From contig NZ_FAOZ01000031.1 in NCBI RefSeq assembly GCF_001536285.1, positions 1 to 38,391 of the forward strand: 38,391 bases of DNA, in the 5' to 3' direction. The notes below the pieces were generated by a model. The model saw only the letters and a list, made by a program, of their open reading frames with translations, had not been told where the DNA came from and made no database searches. The stretch's first letter is position 1, and each line of letters starts with the position of its first letter. The translations under genes were made by a program, and so were the position numbers. The DNA is from Parafrankia irregularis (GTDB lineage Bacteria; Actinomycetota; Actinomycetes; Frankiales; Frankiaceae). Of this stretch, positions 31,591 through 38,391 are shown piece after piece.

Positions 31591-31870
31591 CCGACCGTCC
31601 TGCTCAGGAGCCTGCGGACGATGCCGGCGATGACGCGGCCGAACCGGACCCGGCAAGGTCTGCTTGTCGAGAATGCGCTGGGCCGACAGGCATGGCGAGA
31701 TGCAGTTGCCCAGATGAGACTCCGCGGCGGGTCGGAGATTGGGATGCTCCTGAGCGTCGCCGCCTGCCGCGACCACGATCCGATGAGCCACTGCGAGCTG
31801 CGGCTCCCGAGGCACGCCGATGCGCCGGACACGATGGACGGCTTCGCGGAGGCGGTTGAAATATCTATAT

Positions 31871-33460
31871 CTATGCCATAGTGTCCGGCGTAGCGGCGGC
31901 CGCACAGGACGTCCGCCGGGCCGAGAATTTGTCCGGCGGCCGCTTGGGCCTGTAGGGGGTCGTATGGAAGCGCAGGTCGCGCGGTGCGCCGGCCTGGACG
32001 TGCACAAGGACGAGATCGTCGCCTGTGCGCGGATCACCACGGTGCCGGGTGGGCCGGTCGAGGTCCTGCTCCACACGTTCGGGGCGACGACCCGGGAGCT
32101 GCTGGGTCTGCGGGACTGGCTGGTCTCGCTGGGCGTGACCCGGGTCGGGATGGAGTCGACCGGGATCTACTGGAAGCCCGTCTACCACATCCTGGAGGAC
32201 GTGATCGGCGAGTGCTGGCTGCTCAACGCCCGGCACATGCACAACGTCCCCGGCCGCAAGACGGACGCGGCCGATGCCCAGTGGATCGCCGAGCTCGTCG
32301 AGTACGGCCTGGTCCGCCCCTCGTTCGTGCCGCCGCAGCCGGTCCGGGAGCTACGGGACCTGACCCGTTACCACAAGGCGCAGATCGAGGAACGGACCCG
32401 GGAGGTCCAGCGCCTGGACAAGTTCCTGCAGGACGCGGGGATCAAGCTGTCGTCGGTGTCCTCCTCGATCCTGACGGTGTCCGGTCGGGCGATCCTCGAG
32501 TCGATGATCGAGGGCACGACCGACCCGGAGGTGCTCTCGGAACTGGCCCGCGGCCGGCTACGCGCGAAGATCCCGGCGTTGCGGGAGGCGTTGAACGGGT
32601 TCTTCACCGGCCACCACGGCCTGATCATCGGGGAGATCCTCGCGAAGCTGGACTACCTCGACGAGGCGATCGACCGGCTCTCGACCGAGATCGACCGGGT
32701 GATCGCCCCTTTCGAGGCGAAGGTCGCCCTGCTGGACACGATCCCCGGGGTTGACCGCCGCACCGCGCAGTGCCTGCTCGCCGAGATCGGCCCGGACATG
32801 TCGGTGTTCCCGACCGCCGGGCACCTGGCGTCCTGGGCGGGTCGCTGCCCGGGCCAGCACGAGTCCGCCGGTAGATCCAAGGGCGGCAAGACCCGCAAGG
32901 GCTCCAAATGGCTGCGGCTGCACCTGCACGAGGCAGCCCGCGCCGCTTCCCGGACCAGGGGCACCTACCTGTCCGCCCAGTACAAGCGGATCAAGGCCAA
33001 CAGGGGTGCCGCCAAGGCACGGGTCGCCGTCGAGCACTCGATCCTCGTCGCCGCCTGGCACATGCTCAGCCGCGGCGAGCCCTACCAGGACCTCGGCGCC
33101 GGCTACTTCACCCGCCGCCAGGACCCCGACCGCCACGCCCAACGGCTCGCCGCCCAGATGAACTCCCTCGGCTACGACGTGGTCTTCACCAAACGACCGA
33201 CCCCACCCACCGACACCCCGAAGGCCGCCTGACAAGGACCTGAACCCAGCGTCGCGCACACCCGGGGCCTCGGCCCACAGCGGGCATCAGCCTGCCCGCC
33301 AACGCATCGCGCCCAGGCCGCGAGGACTCGCCGCGGTCCCGGCACCGACAGCCCCTGACCCAGCGCGGTCACCACCTGGCCCTGGCCGTTCCAGCGTGGT
33401 CACCAGCGCCGTAGACCCGTCACGATCACCGGTCGCCTCATTTTCCCTCTAGTAAGTAGA
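31871..33460 (+). mobile_element. IS110-family insertion sequence, ends not defined
   Basis: The element contains one intact transposase gene. The left limit is set at an AT-rich junction (31855-31881, including CTATG-C-CATAG) that contrasts with the GC-rich surroundings. The right limit is a guess, about 230 bp past the stop. IS110 elements have no long terminal inverted repeats, so limits need comparison with an empty site. Both non-coding flanks (about 80 bp left, 200 bp right) could encode the bridge RNA. Decayed genes on both sides show this is a favoured or tolerated insertion region. Confidence 0.5.
31964..33232 (+). CDS. IS110-family transposase (DEDD/serine recombinase)
   Basis: 422 residues, full length. 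The RuvC-like DEDD domain shows GLDVHKDEIVA (Asp), VGMESTGIYWKPVY (Glu) and VPGRKTDAADAQWIAEL (Asp-x2-Asp). The C-terminal Transposase_20 domain has LDTIPGVDRRTAQCLLAEIG, then ASWAGRCPGQHESAGRSKG with the serine region, and KGSKWLRLHLHEAA. A coiled middle part lies at ~130-250. The ATG is preceded by AGGGGG. All DEDD residues are intact, so the protein may be active. It catalyses recombination guided by an RNA from the element's non-coding end (known for the family). Confidence 0.95.
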   Translation: MEAQVARCAGLDVHKDEIVACARITTVPGGPVEVLLHTFGATTRELLGLRDWLVSLGVTRVGMESTGIYWKPVYHILEDVIGECWLLNARHMHNVPGRKTDAADAQWIAELVEYGLVRPSFVPPQPVRELRDLTRYHKAQIEERTREVQRLDKFLQDAGIKLSSVSSSILTVSGRAILESMIEGTTDPEVLSELARGRLRAKIPALREALNGFFTGHHGLIIGEILAKLDYLDEAIDRLSTEIDRVIAPFEAKVALLDTIPGVDRRTAQCLLAEIGPDMSVFPTAGHLASWAGRCPGQHESAGRSKGGKTRKGSKWLRLHLHEAARAASRTRGTYLSAQYKRIKANRGAAKARVAVEHSILVAAWHMLSRGEPYQDLGAGYFTRRQDPDRHAQRLAAQMNSLGYDVVFTKRPTPPTDTPKAA

Positions 33461-33602
33461 ATGCGCCGAAAAGACCAGGTTCGCCGCCACCAGCTCGTTC
33501 ACGCCAGCACCGATCACGACGGCGTCGGCCATGCGCACTCCGGTTCGGTTTCCCTCCCGATTTGTGGGTCCGGAAACGCCCGGCCGCCGGTGTGGCGGCA
33601 GC
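33233..33602. other. Right non-coding flank of the IS110 element
   Basis: Three hundred and seventy bases with no plausible gene. The first ~200 probably belong to the insertion sequence. A less GC-rich patch at about 33438-33465 (CATTTTCCCTCTAGTAAG) may mark the element's right junction. Confidence 0.35.
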
Positions 33603-34000
33603 TCAGCGCCGGCCGGCGGCCTGGCGTTGCCGTCTCATCACCTGGTAGAGCCAGTCGTACCCGCGCTGGTTGGGACGCAGCTGCTCCTGCGGGCCCGCGG
33701 GGCAGGACATTGCTGATCGCCGATCCCGGGAAGAGTCCGTTCGCGAACGGCTTCGCGGAGCAGACCGACTGGCCGCTGAACGCGAGGCCGACGTCGAACG
33801 CCCCGACCCCGCCGGCGACCGCCGCGCTGGTGCAGCTGGGTTAGCATCGGAATCCAGTTGCTGTTGAGCCACTGCCGCTCCCACACGCCGAAAGCGCTCG
33901 CGTAGGTCGCCCCGGGAGAGACCGGGCTCGGGTAGCCGATCCACTACAGTGTCGCGGTCGGCCCGGTGATCGTCCGGATCGGCGCCCTGTCCAGGCCGAT
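33603..34000 (-). pseudogene. Frameshifted remnant of an unidentified gene
   Basis: On the minus strand three successive frames give protein-like pieces in order: a stop-interrupted WIGYPSPVSPGATYASAFG continuing into WERQWLNSNWIPMLTQLH; then VGAFDVGLAFSGQSVCSA and FANGLFPGSAISNVLPRGP; then NQRGYDWLYQVMRR up to a stop at 33603. The two shifts and one internal stop indicate a dead gene. I do not recognise the family. The 5' end cannot be placed. Confidence 0.45.
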
Positions 34001-34067
34001 CAGCCGGCGCTGTTGAGGCAAGGTGCTTAACCCGTCGGGCGTGAAGGCCACGACGAGGACTGAGATT

Positions 34068-34874
34068 TCAGGGGATGCGGGCGAGTCCTCCGTACACGTT
34101 GACCTGGGCGTCGGTCAGGTCATCCCGGCTGGTGTCGTCGGGCCGCCAGCGGTGCACGGACTGCACCCCGGGCTTGACGGGGTCGAGGCCGTTGAAGAAA
34201 CGTTCGACTTCGCTGCGGGTGCGGGCCGCGGCGGGAATGCCTTGCTCCCGGTAGACATCGACGGCGCGCCGGACATCGTCGGGTGCGAAGTCGGGTGTGA
34301 CGTGGGTGAGGGCCAAGTAGCTGCCAGCGGGGAGAGAGTCGAGGTACCGGCGGATGATGCCGTAGGGATTGTCGGAGTCCGGGATGAAGTGCAGGAGAGC
34401 GATGACGGACAGGGCGACAGGGCGGGTGAGGTCCAACGTGTCGCGAAGCTCGGCCGATTCGAGGATCTTCTCGGGTTCCCGCAGATCGGCATCCAGGTAG
34501 GCGGTGCGGCCTCCGCCGGCGCTGGTGAGCAGCGCGCGGGCGTGAGCGAGCACGATCGGATCGTTGTCGGCGTAGACCGCCCGGCTGTCCGGGGCAATGC
34601 TCTGGGCGACCTCGTGCAGGTTCGGCGGGGTCGGGATGCCCGTGCCGATGTCCAGGAACTGGCGGACCCCCGCGTCCCGGGTGAGGAACCGGGTCACCCG
34701 GTGCAGGAACGCACGGTTCTGCCGGGCGCTGACCCGGGCATGCGGAAACACCGCGAGAGCCTGCTCGGCCGCCTGCCGGTCGGCGGGAAAGTTGTCCTTG
34801 CCACCCACCAACAACGTCCACCAGCTCCAACAGCTCGGCCACCAGGTCACCCTGACAGCCTCACCCTGAGTCAT
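34068..34874 (-). CDS. DUF574-type SAM-dependent methyltransferase with replaced N-terminus
   Basis: 268 residues. From VGGKDNFPADRQAAEQAL onward it follows the actinobacterial DUF574 (Methyltransf_19) family: RQNRAFLHRVTRFL, the SAM-binding FLDIGTGIPTPPNLHEVAQ, VYADNDPIVLAHARALL, LLHFIPDSDNPYGIIRRYLD, ending NVYGGLARIP. The usual start P-x-x-A-R-V-Y-D-Y-L-L-GG is missing. In its place are ~22 Trp-rich residues read from a 71-bp duplicated segment in a different frame. The GG-x-DNF motif survives, so activity is uncertain. The gene may be a truncation fused to foreign start sequence. Confidence 0.75.
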   Translation of the reverse strand: MTQGEAVRVTWWPSCWSWWTLLVGGKDNFPADRQAAEQALAVFPHARVSARQNRAFLHRVTRFLTRDAGVRQFLDIGTGIPTPPNLHEVAQSIAPDSRAVYADNDPIVLAHARALLTSAGGGRTAYLDADLREPEKILESAELRDTLDLTRPVALSVIALLHFIPDSDNPYGIIRRYLDSLPAGSYLALTHVTPDFAPDDVRRAVDVYREQGIPAAARTRSEVERFFNGLDPVKPGVQSVHRWRPDDTSRDDLTDAQVNVYGGLARIP

Positions 34875-34958
34875 TTTCGACTCAGCTCGTCCACCAGCTC
34901 CAACAGCTCGGCCACCAGGTCACCCTGACAGCCTCACCCTGAGTCATTTTCGACTCAG
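34815..34958. repeat. 71-bp tandem direct repeat at the methyltransferase start
   Basis: Positions 34815-34885 and 34888-34958 are identical over 71 bp with a 73-bp period. Each copy contains an ATG overlapping a TGA (AAAATGACTCAG on the minus strand). In a frame other than that of the methyltransferase it encodes DLVAELLELVDELSRK-stop, which looks like the C-terminus of a lost upstream gene. The first copy supplies the present start and N-terminus of the methyltransferase. Confidence 0.9.
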
Positions 34959-35004
34959 TACCAGACGGGATGAGTGGGCGCGCCGCCGTAGGAAGCGACC
35001 ATTA

Positions 35005-35778
35005 CTAAATGGTCACGCCGAGCAGGGTGCCGCCGGTCGCGTCGATGGTCTGACCGGTGACCCATCGTGCGTCGGGGGAGGCGAGGAAGGCCACGACGTC
35101 GGCGATGTCGACCGGGTCACCGATCCGGTCGAAGGCCGACAGGGCGGCCGTGCGCTCCCTTAGCTGCGGGTCGGCGAGCCAGGGCACGAGGTCGGTGTCG
35201 ACGACGCCGGGCGCGACCGCGTTGACGGTGATGCCGCGCGGCCCGAGCTCCTGGGCGAGGGTGTGGGTCAGGACGTTGAGGGCTGCCTTGGTCATCGAGT
35301 AGGCGATGGTCATCGGGACGGCGATCCGGGCTGCCGCGGAGGTGATGTTGATGATCCGGCCACCGTCGCGGAGCCGGTGCAGGCCATGTTTGAGGATGAA
35401 CAACGGTGCCTTGACGTTGACCGCGAACATGTCGTCGAAGTCCTTCTCGGCGGTGTCACCGATGGCGGCGTAGGCGACGATCCCGGCGTTGTTGACGACG
35501 ATGTCCAGGCCTGGCAGGTCGGTGAACTCGGCCACGCCCCGGTCGAACGACTCCCAGAGCGCCGCGGCGTCGCCGGCCTCCCCGAACTTTGCCCGGATCA
35601 GAAACGCTCTGCCGCCGCCGCTCTTGATCGTGGCGACCGTCTGCGTGGCCGCTTCCTCGTCGCTCCCGTAGTGGACGGCGACCAGCGCGCCCTCCCGAGC
35701 CAGCCGTTCGGCGATGGCCCTGCCGATACCCCTGCTACCACCGGTGACCAGCGCGGTCCTGCCTACCAGCGTCCCCAT
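35005..35778 (-). CDS. Short-chain dehydrogenase/reductase
   Basis: A 257-residue classical SDR: cofactor loop TGGSRGIG (~12-19), VHYGSDEEAA after strand 2 (no acidic residue at its end, favouring NADPH), NNAGIVAYA, catalytic Ser in NITSAAARIA, YSMTK and TGQTIDATGG. The ATG at 35778 is chosen with GGAAAGG 8 nt upstream. It is divergent from a TetR gene with 78 bp between the starts, a common arrangement in which the TetR protein represses the SDR. The substrate is unknown. Confidence 0.9.
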   Translation of the reverse strand: MGTLVGRTALVTGGSRGIGRAIAERLAREGALVAVHYGSDEEAATQTVATIKSGGGRAFLIRAKFGEAGDAAALWESFDRGVAEFTDLPGLDIVVNNAGIVAYAAIGDTAEKDFDDMFAVNVKAPLFILKHGLHRLRDGGRIINITSAAARIAVPMTIAYSMTKAALNVLTHTLAQELGPRGITVNAVAPGVVDTDLVPWLADPQLRERTAALSAFDRIGDPVDIADVVAFLASPDARWVTGQTIDATGGTLLGVTI

Positions 35779-35804
35779 GCCCACAGCCTTTCCAGAGCGA
35801 TCGA

Positions 35805-35822
35805 TACAGAATTGGAACTGTA
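35805..35822. promoter_or_regulatory. Candidate TetR operator in divergent promoter
   Basis: TACAG-AATTGGAA-CTGTA is an 18-bp inverted repeat midway between the SDR and TetR starts. A related half, CGGTATAAAATTAGGA (35840-35855), repeats the left half CGATACAGAATTGGAA (35802-35817) at a 38-bp distance and includes a TATAAA box just before the TetR start. Placement fits autorepression plus control of the SDR gene. Confidence 0.5.
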
Positions 35823-35856
35823 GCAGATTCTCTAGCGCTCGGTATAAAATTAGGAT

Positions 35857-36459
35857 GTGGCAGCAGTCCGACGGGGGCGACCCAGGGAGTTCGACCGAGC
35901 CGCGGCCCTTGACCACGCCTTGGTGCTGTTCTGGGAGCGCGGCTATGAGGCGACCTCCATCGCCGATCTCACGGCGGCGATGGGCGTCGGCGCCCCGAGC
36001 CTGTACGCGGCCTTCGGCAGTAAGCGCGAGCTGTTCGACGAGGTCGTGCAGGTCTACGGCCAGACCCACCACGCCTTCATCGCGAGGGCGCTGATCGAGG
36101 AGCCGACCCTCAAGGCCGGCCTGGACCGCATGTTGCGCGAGGCCGCGGGGGCCTACACCCGTCCCGACCTGCCGCGCGGCTGCCTAGTGATCAGCGCCGC
36201 TGTCAACTGCAACGCACCCGAGGTCGAACAGGCTTTGCGTGCCCTGCGCGCCGCCGACCTCGACGCGCTCGAACGCCTCGTCAACGTCGCGATTGACGCC
36301 GGGGAACTGCCCGCCGGCACCGACGCCCGCGCGCTGGCCGTATACACCAGCGTGGTCATGCAAGGCATGGCCCAACAGGCCCGTGACGGCGCCGACCGCG
36401 GCGACCTTGAAGCGGTGGCCGCCCTGGCAATGCGGGCATGGCCCTGGACAGCACCCTGA
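35857..36459 (+). CDS. TetR-family transcriptional regulator
   Basis: A 200-residue repressor-type protein. The N-terminal HTH (~15-60) shows RRGRPREFDRAAALDHAL, then SIADLTAAMGVGAPSLYAAFG and SKRELFDEV, the classical TetR recognition segment. The C-terminal ligand domain contains RGCLVISAAVNCN and LPAGTDARALAVYTSVVMQG, as in the AcrR/YxaF-like branch. The start is GTG (35857) with AGGA close upstream. It is divergent from the SDR gene. Confidence 0.92.
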   Translation: MAAVRRGRPREFDRAAALDHALVLFWERGYEATSIADLTAAMGVGAPSLYAAFGSKRELFDEVVQVYGQTHHAFIARALIEEPTLKAGLDRMLREAAGAYTRPDLPRGCLVISAAVNCNAPEVEQALRALRAADLDALERLVNVAIDAGELPAGTDARALAVYTSVVMQGMAQQARDGADRGDLEAVAALAMRAWPWTAP

Positions 36460-36884
36460 ACGTGAGCCGACGCCAACCACCACCAAGCCCGCCACCAGCT
36501 GAACCGACACCCTCGTACGGAGTTACGGTGCTGCATCTTGCGGCCATCGCGCTTGCTGGAGCGAACCTGCCCGCCTTTCCGGTGTGACCAGCGGGACTGT
36601 CCGACAAAGGTGAGCGTGAGCATGGGCGTGACGCAGCTGGGCCACCGCCACTCTGGCCACGAGTAGTCGTCAGCCTGTCCCCCACTCGGCGGGCGTCTAC
36701 GACTACATCCTCGGCGGTAGGGACAACTTCCGCCGCCCATCGCCCTGCCCACTATGGAAGCAGGACGGAGAGCACCGTCCGCGGGCACATGACCCGATCG
36801 GCGCCCCAGGGCCGGTGGACCCGGTCGGCCGGTTGGTGTCGCACCTGCCCGGTGGCCCCGTCCGCTCCGTGGCCTGCTGCCGGG
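36460..36884. other. Intergenic region containing a methyltransferase fragment
   Basis: About 425 bp between the TetR stop and the stop of the minus-strand AraC gene. Apart from the DUF574 fragment at 36671-36736 no coding sequence is convincing. No clear terminator hairpin for either flanking gene was identified. Confidence 0.4.
36671..36736 (+). pseudogene. N-terminal fragment of a DUF574 methyltransferase gene
   Basis: Twenty-two codons read QPVPHSAGVYDYILGGRDNF plus two residues, precisely the conserved DUF574 N-terminus (A-x-VYDY-x-LGG-x-DNF). The similarity ends abruptly after RDNF, and no start codon is in frame close upstream. It is the part missing from the methyltransferase at 34068-34874, but on the opposite strand and not identical at the overlapping GG-x-DNF, so it derives from another copy or a rearrangement. 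Confidence 0.6.
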
Positions 36885-37868
36885 TCAAGCCCCCGCGTTC
36901 CGCCTGCCCGTCTGCTGCTGGGCGGCGGCCGTGCCTGTGAACGTGGAGCGGTACTCGTGCGGCGTGACGCCGGCGAGGCGGCGGAAGTGGGCTCGGAAGT
37001 TGCTCGCGCTGGGGAAGCCGACATGCCGGGCGATGCGTTCGACTCCGTGGTCCGTCGTCTCCAGGAGCTCCTGGGCGTGACGGACCCGGACGCCGGTCAC
37101 CCATTCCATCGGGCTCTGCCCGGTCTCGGTGTGGAAGCGCCGGTTGAGGGTGCGGACGCTGGTGTGCGCGGCGGTGGCGAGGTCGGCCAGGGTCAGGTCG
37201 AGGTGCGCGTTCTCCTCGATCCAGGCAAGCACGTTCTCCAGGGTGGCCGTCGCGTACCTGGGTGGGTTGCGCACGATGAACTGCGCCTGGCCACCAGTGC
37301 GGTGCAGGGGCGCGACCGCGATCCGCGCTGCGTCCGCGGCGACGGCCACCCCGTGGTCGCGGTGGACCAGGTGCAGGCACAGGTCCAGGCCGGCGGCCGC
37401 GCCCGCCGAGGTCGCAACGGCGCCGTTGTCGATGTAGAGCGCGTTCGCGTCGACCCGCACCGCCGGGTGGCGGCCGGCCAGCGCATCGGCAGCCAGCCAG
37501 TGCGTGGTCGCGCGCAGCCCGTCCAGCAGGCCGGTCTCGGCGAGGGTGAACGCGCCCACGCAGATCGAGGCGATGCGTGTCCCCTCCTTCGCCGCCGCTC
37601 GTAGGGCGTCGAGCACCGGGGCCGGAGTCGGTTCCTCGGGATGGTTGCGGCCGGGCACGACGATCGTGTCCGCCCGGTGGAGCTCGTCCAGCCCCGCGCC
37701 GACTGCGAGGCGCACAGGCCCGGCGTCGACCATCGGCTCCGCCCCGCAGACGACAACCCGGTACGCCGGCCTTCCGTCGGGCCGGCGGGCCCGTCCGAAC
37801 AGCTCGACCGGTGTGGCCAGATCGAAGGCGATCACATCGGGTAGGGCGAGCACCGCGACGGTATGCAC
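36885..37868 (-). CDS. GlxA-type AraC regulator with DJ-1/PfpI-like N-terminal domain
   Basis: 327 residues. The N-terminal ~190 residues are a class I glutamine-amidotransferase-like sensor (VAVLALPDVIAFDLATPVEL in segments, DTIVVPG, and ASICVGAFTLAETGLLDGL with the elbow Cys). The C-terminal ~110 hold a double HTH: LTLADLATAAHTSVRTLNRRF and ERIARHVGFPSASNFRAHFRR, ending GVTPHEYRS. GTG start, ribosome-binding site weak. It is divergent from the DJ-1/PfpI-family gene at 38108 with 239 bp between, the usual regulator-target layout for this family. Confidence 0.93.
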   Translation of the reverse strand: MHTVAVLALPDVIAFDLATPVELFGRARRPDGRPAYRVVVCGAEPMVDAGPVRLAVGAGLDELHRADTIVVPGRNHPEEPTPAPVLDALRAAAKEGTRIASICVGAFTLAETGLLDGLRATTHWLAADALAGRHPAVRVDANALYIDNGAVATSAGAAAGLDLCLHLVHRDHGVAVAADAARIAVAPLHRTGGQAQFIVRNPPRYATATLENVLAWIEENAHLDLTLADLATAAHTSVRTLNRRFHTETGQSPMEWVTGVRVRHAQELLETTDHGVERIARHVGFPSASNFRAHFRRLAGVTPHEYRSTFTGTAAAQQQTGRRNAGA

Positions 37869-38107
37869 ACCTGCACGCTAGCCCGATGGTTCAGGCAATG
37901 TGACGATGACGCCAGGCGGATCGGGTGGATGGCCAGATCCAGTCTGAGCGTGGCATTTCAGCCACTGTGCAGACCTGGGACGCCCCGCGATGCTTAACCG
38001 GTGCCAGCCCTCGCCAGACGGACGGACCCTCGCCTGCCCGCGGGTCCGCGCAGCCGGCCTCGTCGGTACGGGTCCGGACGGCCAGCCCTTTGACCAGGAG
38101 AGACGCC

Positions 38108-38391
38108 ATGTCGCTGTCGGCTCAGATCGTGCTGTTCGACGGGTTCGACCCGCTCGACGTCATCGCCCCGTTCGAGGTGCTCGCCGCCGGCGGGGACACG
38201 CTCGGCGGCGGCGAGCTGCGCGTCGAGCTTGTCTCCGCGGAGGGCCCGCGGTTGGTCATGTCCGGGACGCTCGGGCTGACGTTGACCGCGACCTCCACGC
38301 TGGACGCACGGCAGCCCGGTTACGTGATCGTCCCGGGCGCGTCCGGGCCCGTCGACGGGGATCCGGACAAAGGTGTTCCCACCGTGCCCGT
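38108..38391 (+). CDS. DJ-1/PfpI-family protein (isonitrile hydratase-like), cut by window end
   Basis: The first 94 codons of a class I amidotransferase-like protein: IVLFDGFDPLDVIAPFEVL is the typical start of isonitrile-hydratase/DJ-1 relatives, and GYVIVPGASGP precedes the nucleophile elbow, which lies outside the window. AGGAG precedes the ATG by about 7 nt. It is probably the target of the divergent GlxA-type regulator. Function within the superfamily cannot be settled from this part. Confidence 0.8.
   Translation, partial: MSLSAQIVLFDGFDPLDVIAPFEVLAAGGDTLGGGELRVELVSAEGPRLVMSGTLGLTLTATSTLDARQPGYVIVPGASGPVDGDPDKGVPTVP

Noticed and set aside
31308-31832. Minus-strand frames across the region left of the insertion sequence
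   Set aside because: They are antisense to the decayed plus-strand gene and show no consistent family features.

Overview
The window is about 38 kb of GC-rich DNA with dense, strand-clustered genes, frequent GTG starts and ATGA/GTGA stop-start overlaps. Families such as the DUF574-type methyltransferase, AraC regulators with an arabinose-binding-like domain and FadE-type acyl-CoA dehydrogenases point to a high-GC actinomycete (Frankia/Pseudonocardia/Nocardia-like; I cannot place the genus from sequence alone).

Region 1 (1-14155, almost all minus strand) is a beta-oxidation module: HMG-CoA lyase (cut by the window edge), an acetyl-CoA hydrolase/CoA-transferase, a thiolase, a short-chain dehydrogenase, three acyl-CoA dehydrogenases, an acyl-CoA synthetase, an enoyl-CoA hydratase-like protein and a quinone-oxidoreductase-like MDR protein. 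A PAS/GAF/GGDEF protein is interspersed, and the one plus-strand gene is a FadR-type GntR regulator at 6290-7063.

Region 2 (14631-24344, plus strand) starts with a P450 that I recognise as close to P450terp (CYP108, alpha-terpineol hydroxylase), followed by its ferredoxin reductase, a [2Fe-2S] ferredoxin, an alcohol dehydrogenase and an aldehyde dehydrogenase. After a terminator come a six-helix membrane protein, an orphan cytochrome c oxidase subunit III/NorE-like protein, a subunit IV-like protein, and crotonyl-CoA carboxylase/reductase (ccr). Read together, regions 1 and 2 look like a terpenoid or branched alicyclic catabolic island: the P450 and dehydrogenases make a carboxylic acid, the ligase makes its CoA ester, the beta-oxidation set shortens it, and HMG-CoA lyase, thiolase and Ccr handle the C5/C4/C2 products. 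The substrate is an inference.

Two regulatory layers are visible. Six 11-bp sites fitting TGGTCNGACCA, the kind of operator FadR-type GntR proteins bind, lie before the regulator's own gene, two acyl-CoA dehydrogenase genes, the MDR gene and ccr. A perfect CRP-family site (TGTGA-N6-TCACA) lies about 70 bp before the P450 gene.

Region 3 (24382-30865, minus strand) holds a secreted endonuclease/exonuclease/phosphatase-fold protein with a jacalin-like C-terminus, an inositol-monophosphatase-family protein, and an AraC regulator / Baeyer-Villiger monooxygenase / zinc alcohol dehydrogenase set reminiscent of the mycobacterial virS-mymA locus.

Region 4 (30866-38391) is a decayed, mobile stretch: a frameshifted small gene, an intact IS110-family transposase, another frameshifted gene, a DUF574 methyltransferase whose N-terminus is replaced by sequence from a 71-bp tandem duplication, and an N-terminal scrap of a second DUF574 gene. 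It also carries a divergent SDR/TetR pair and a divergent GlxA-type AraC regulator / DJ-1-PfpI pair, the latter cut by the window edge. No tRNA, rRNA or CRISPR array was seen.
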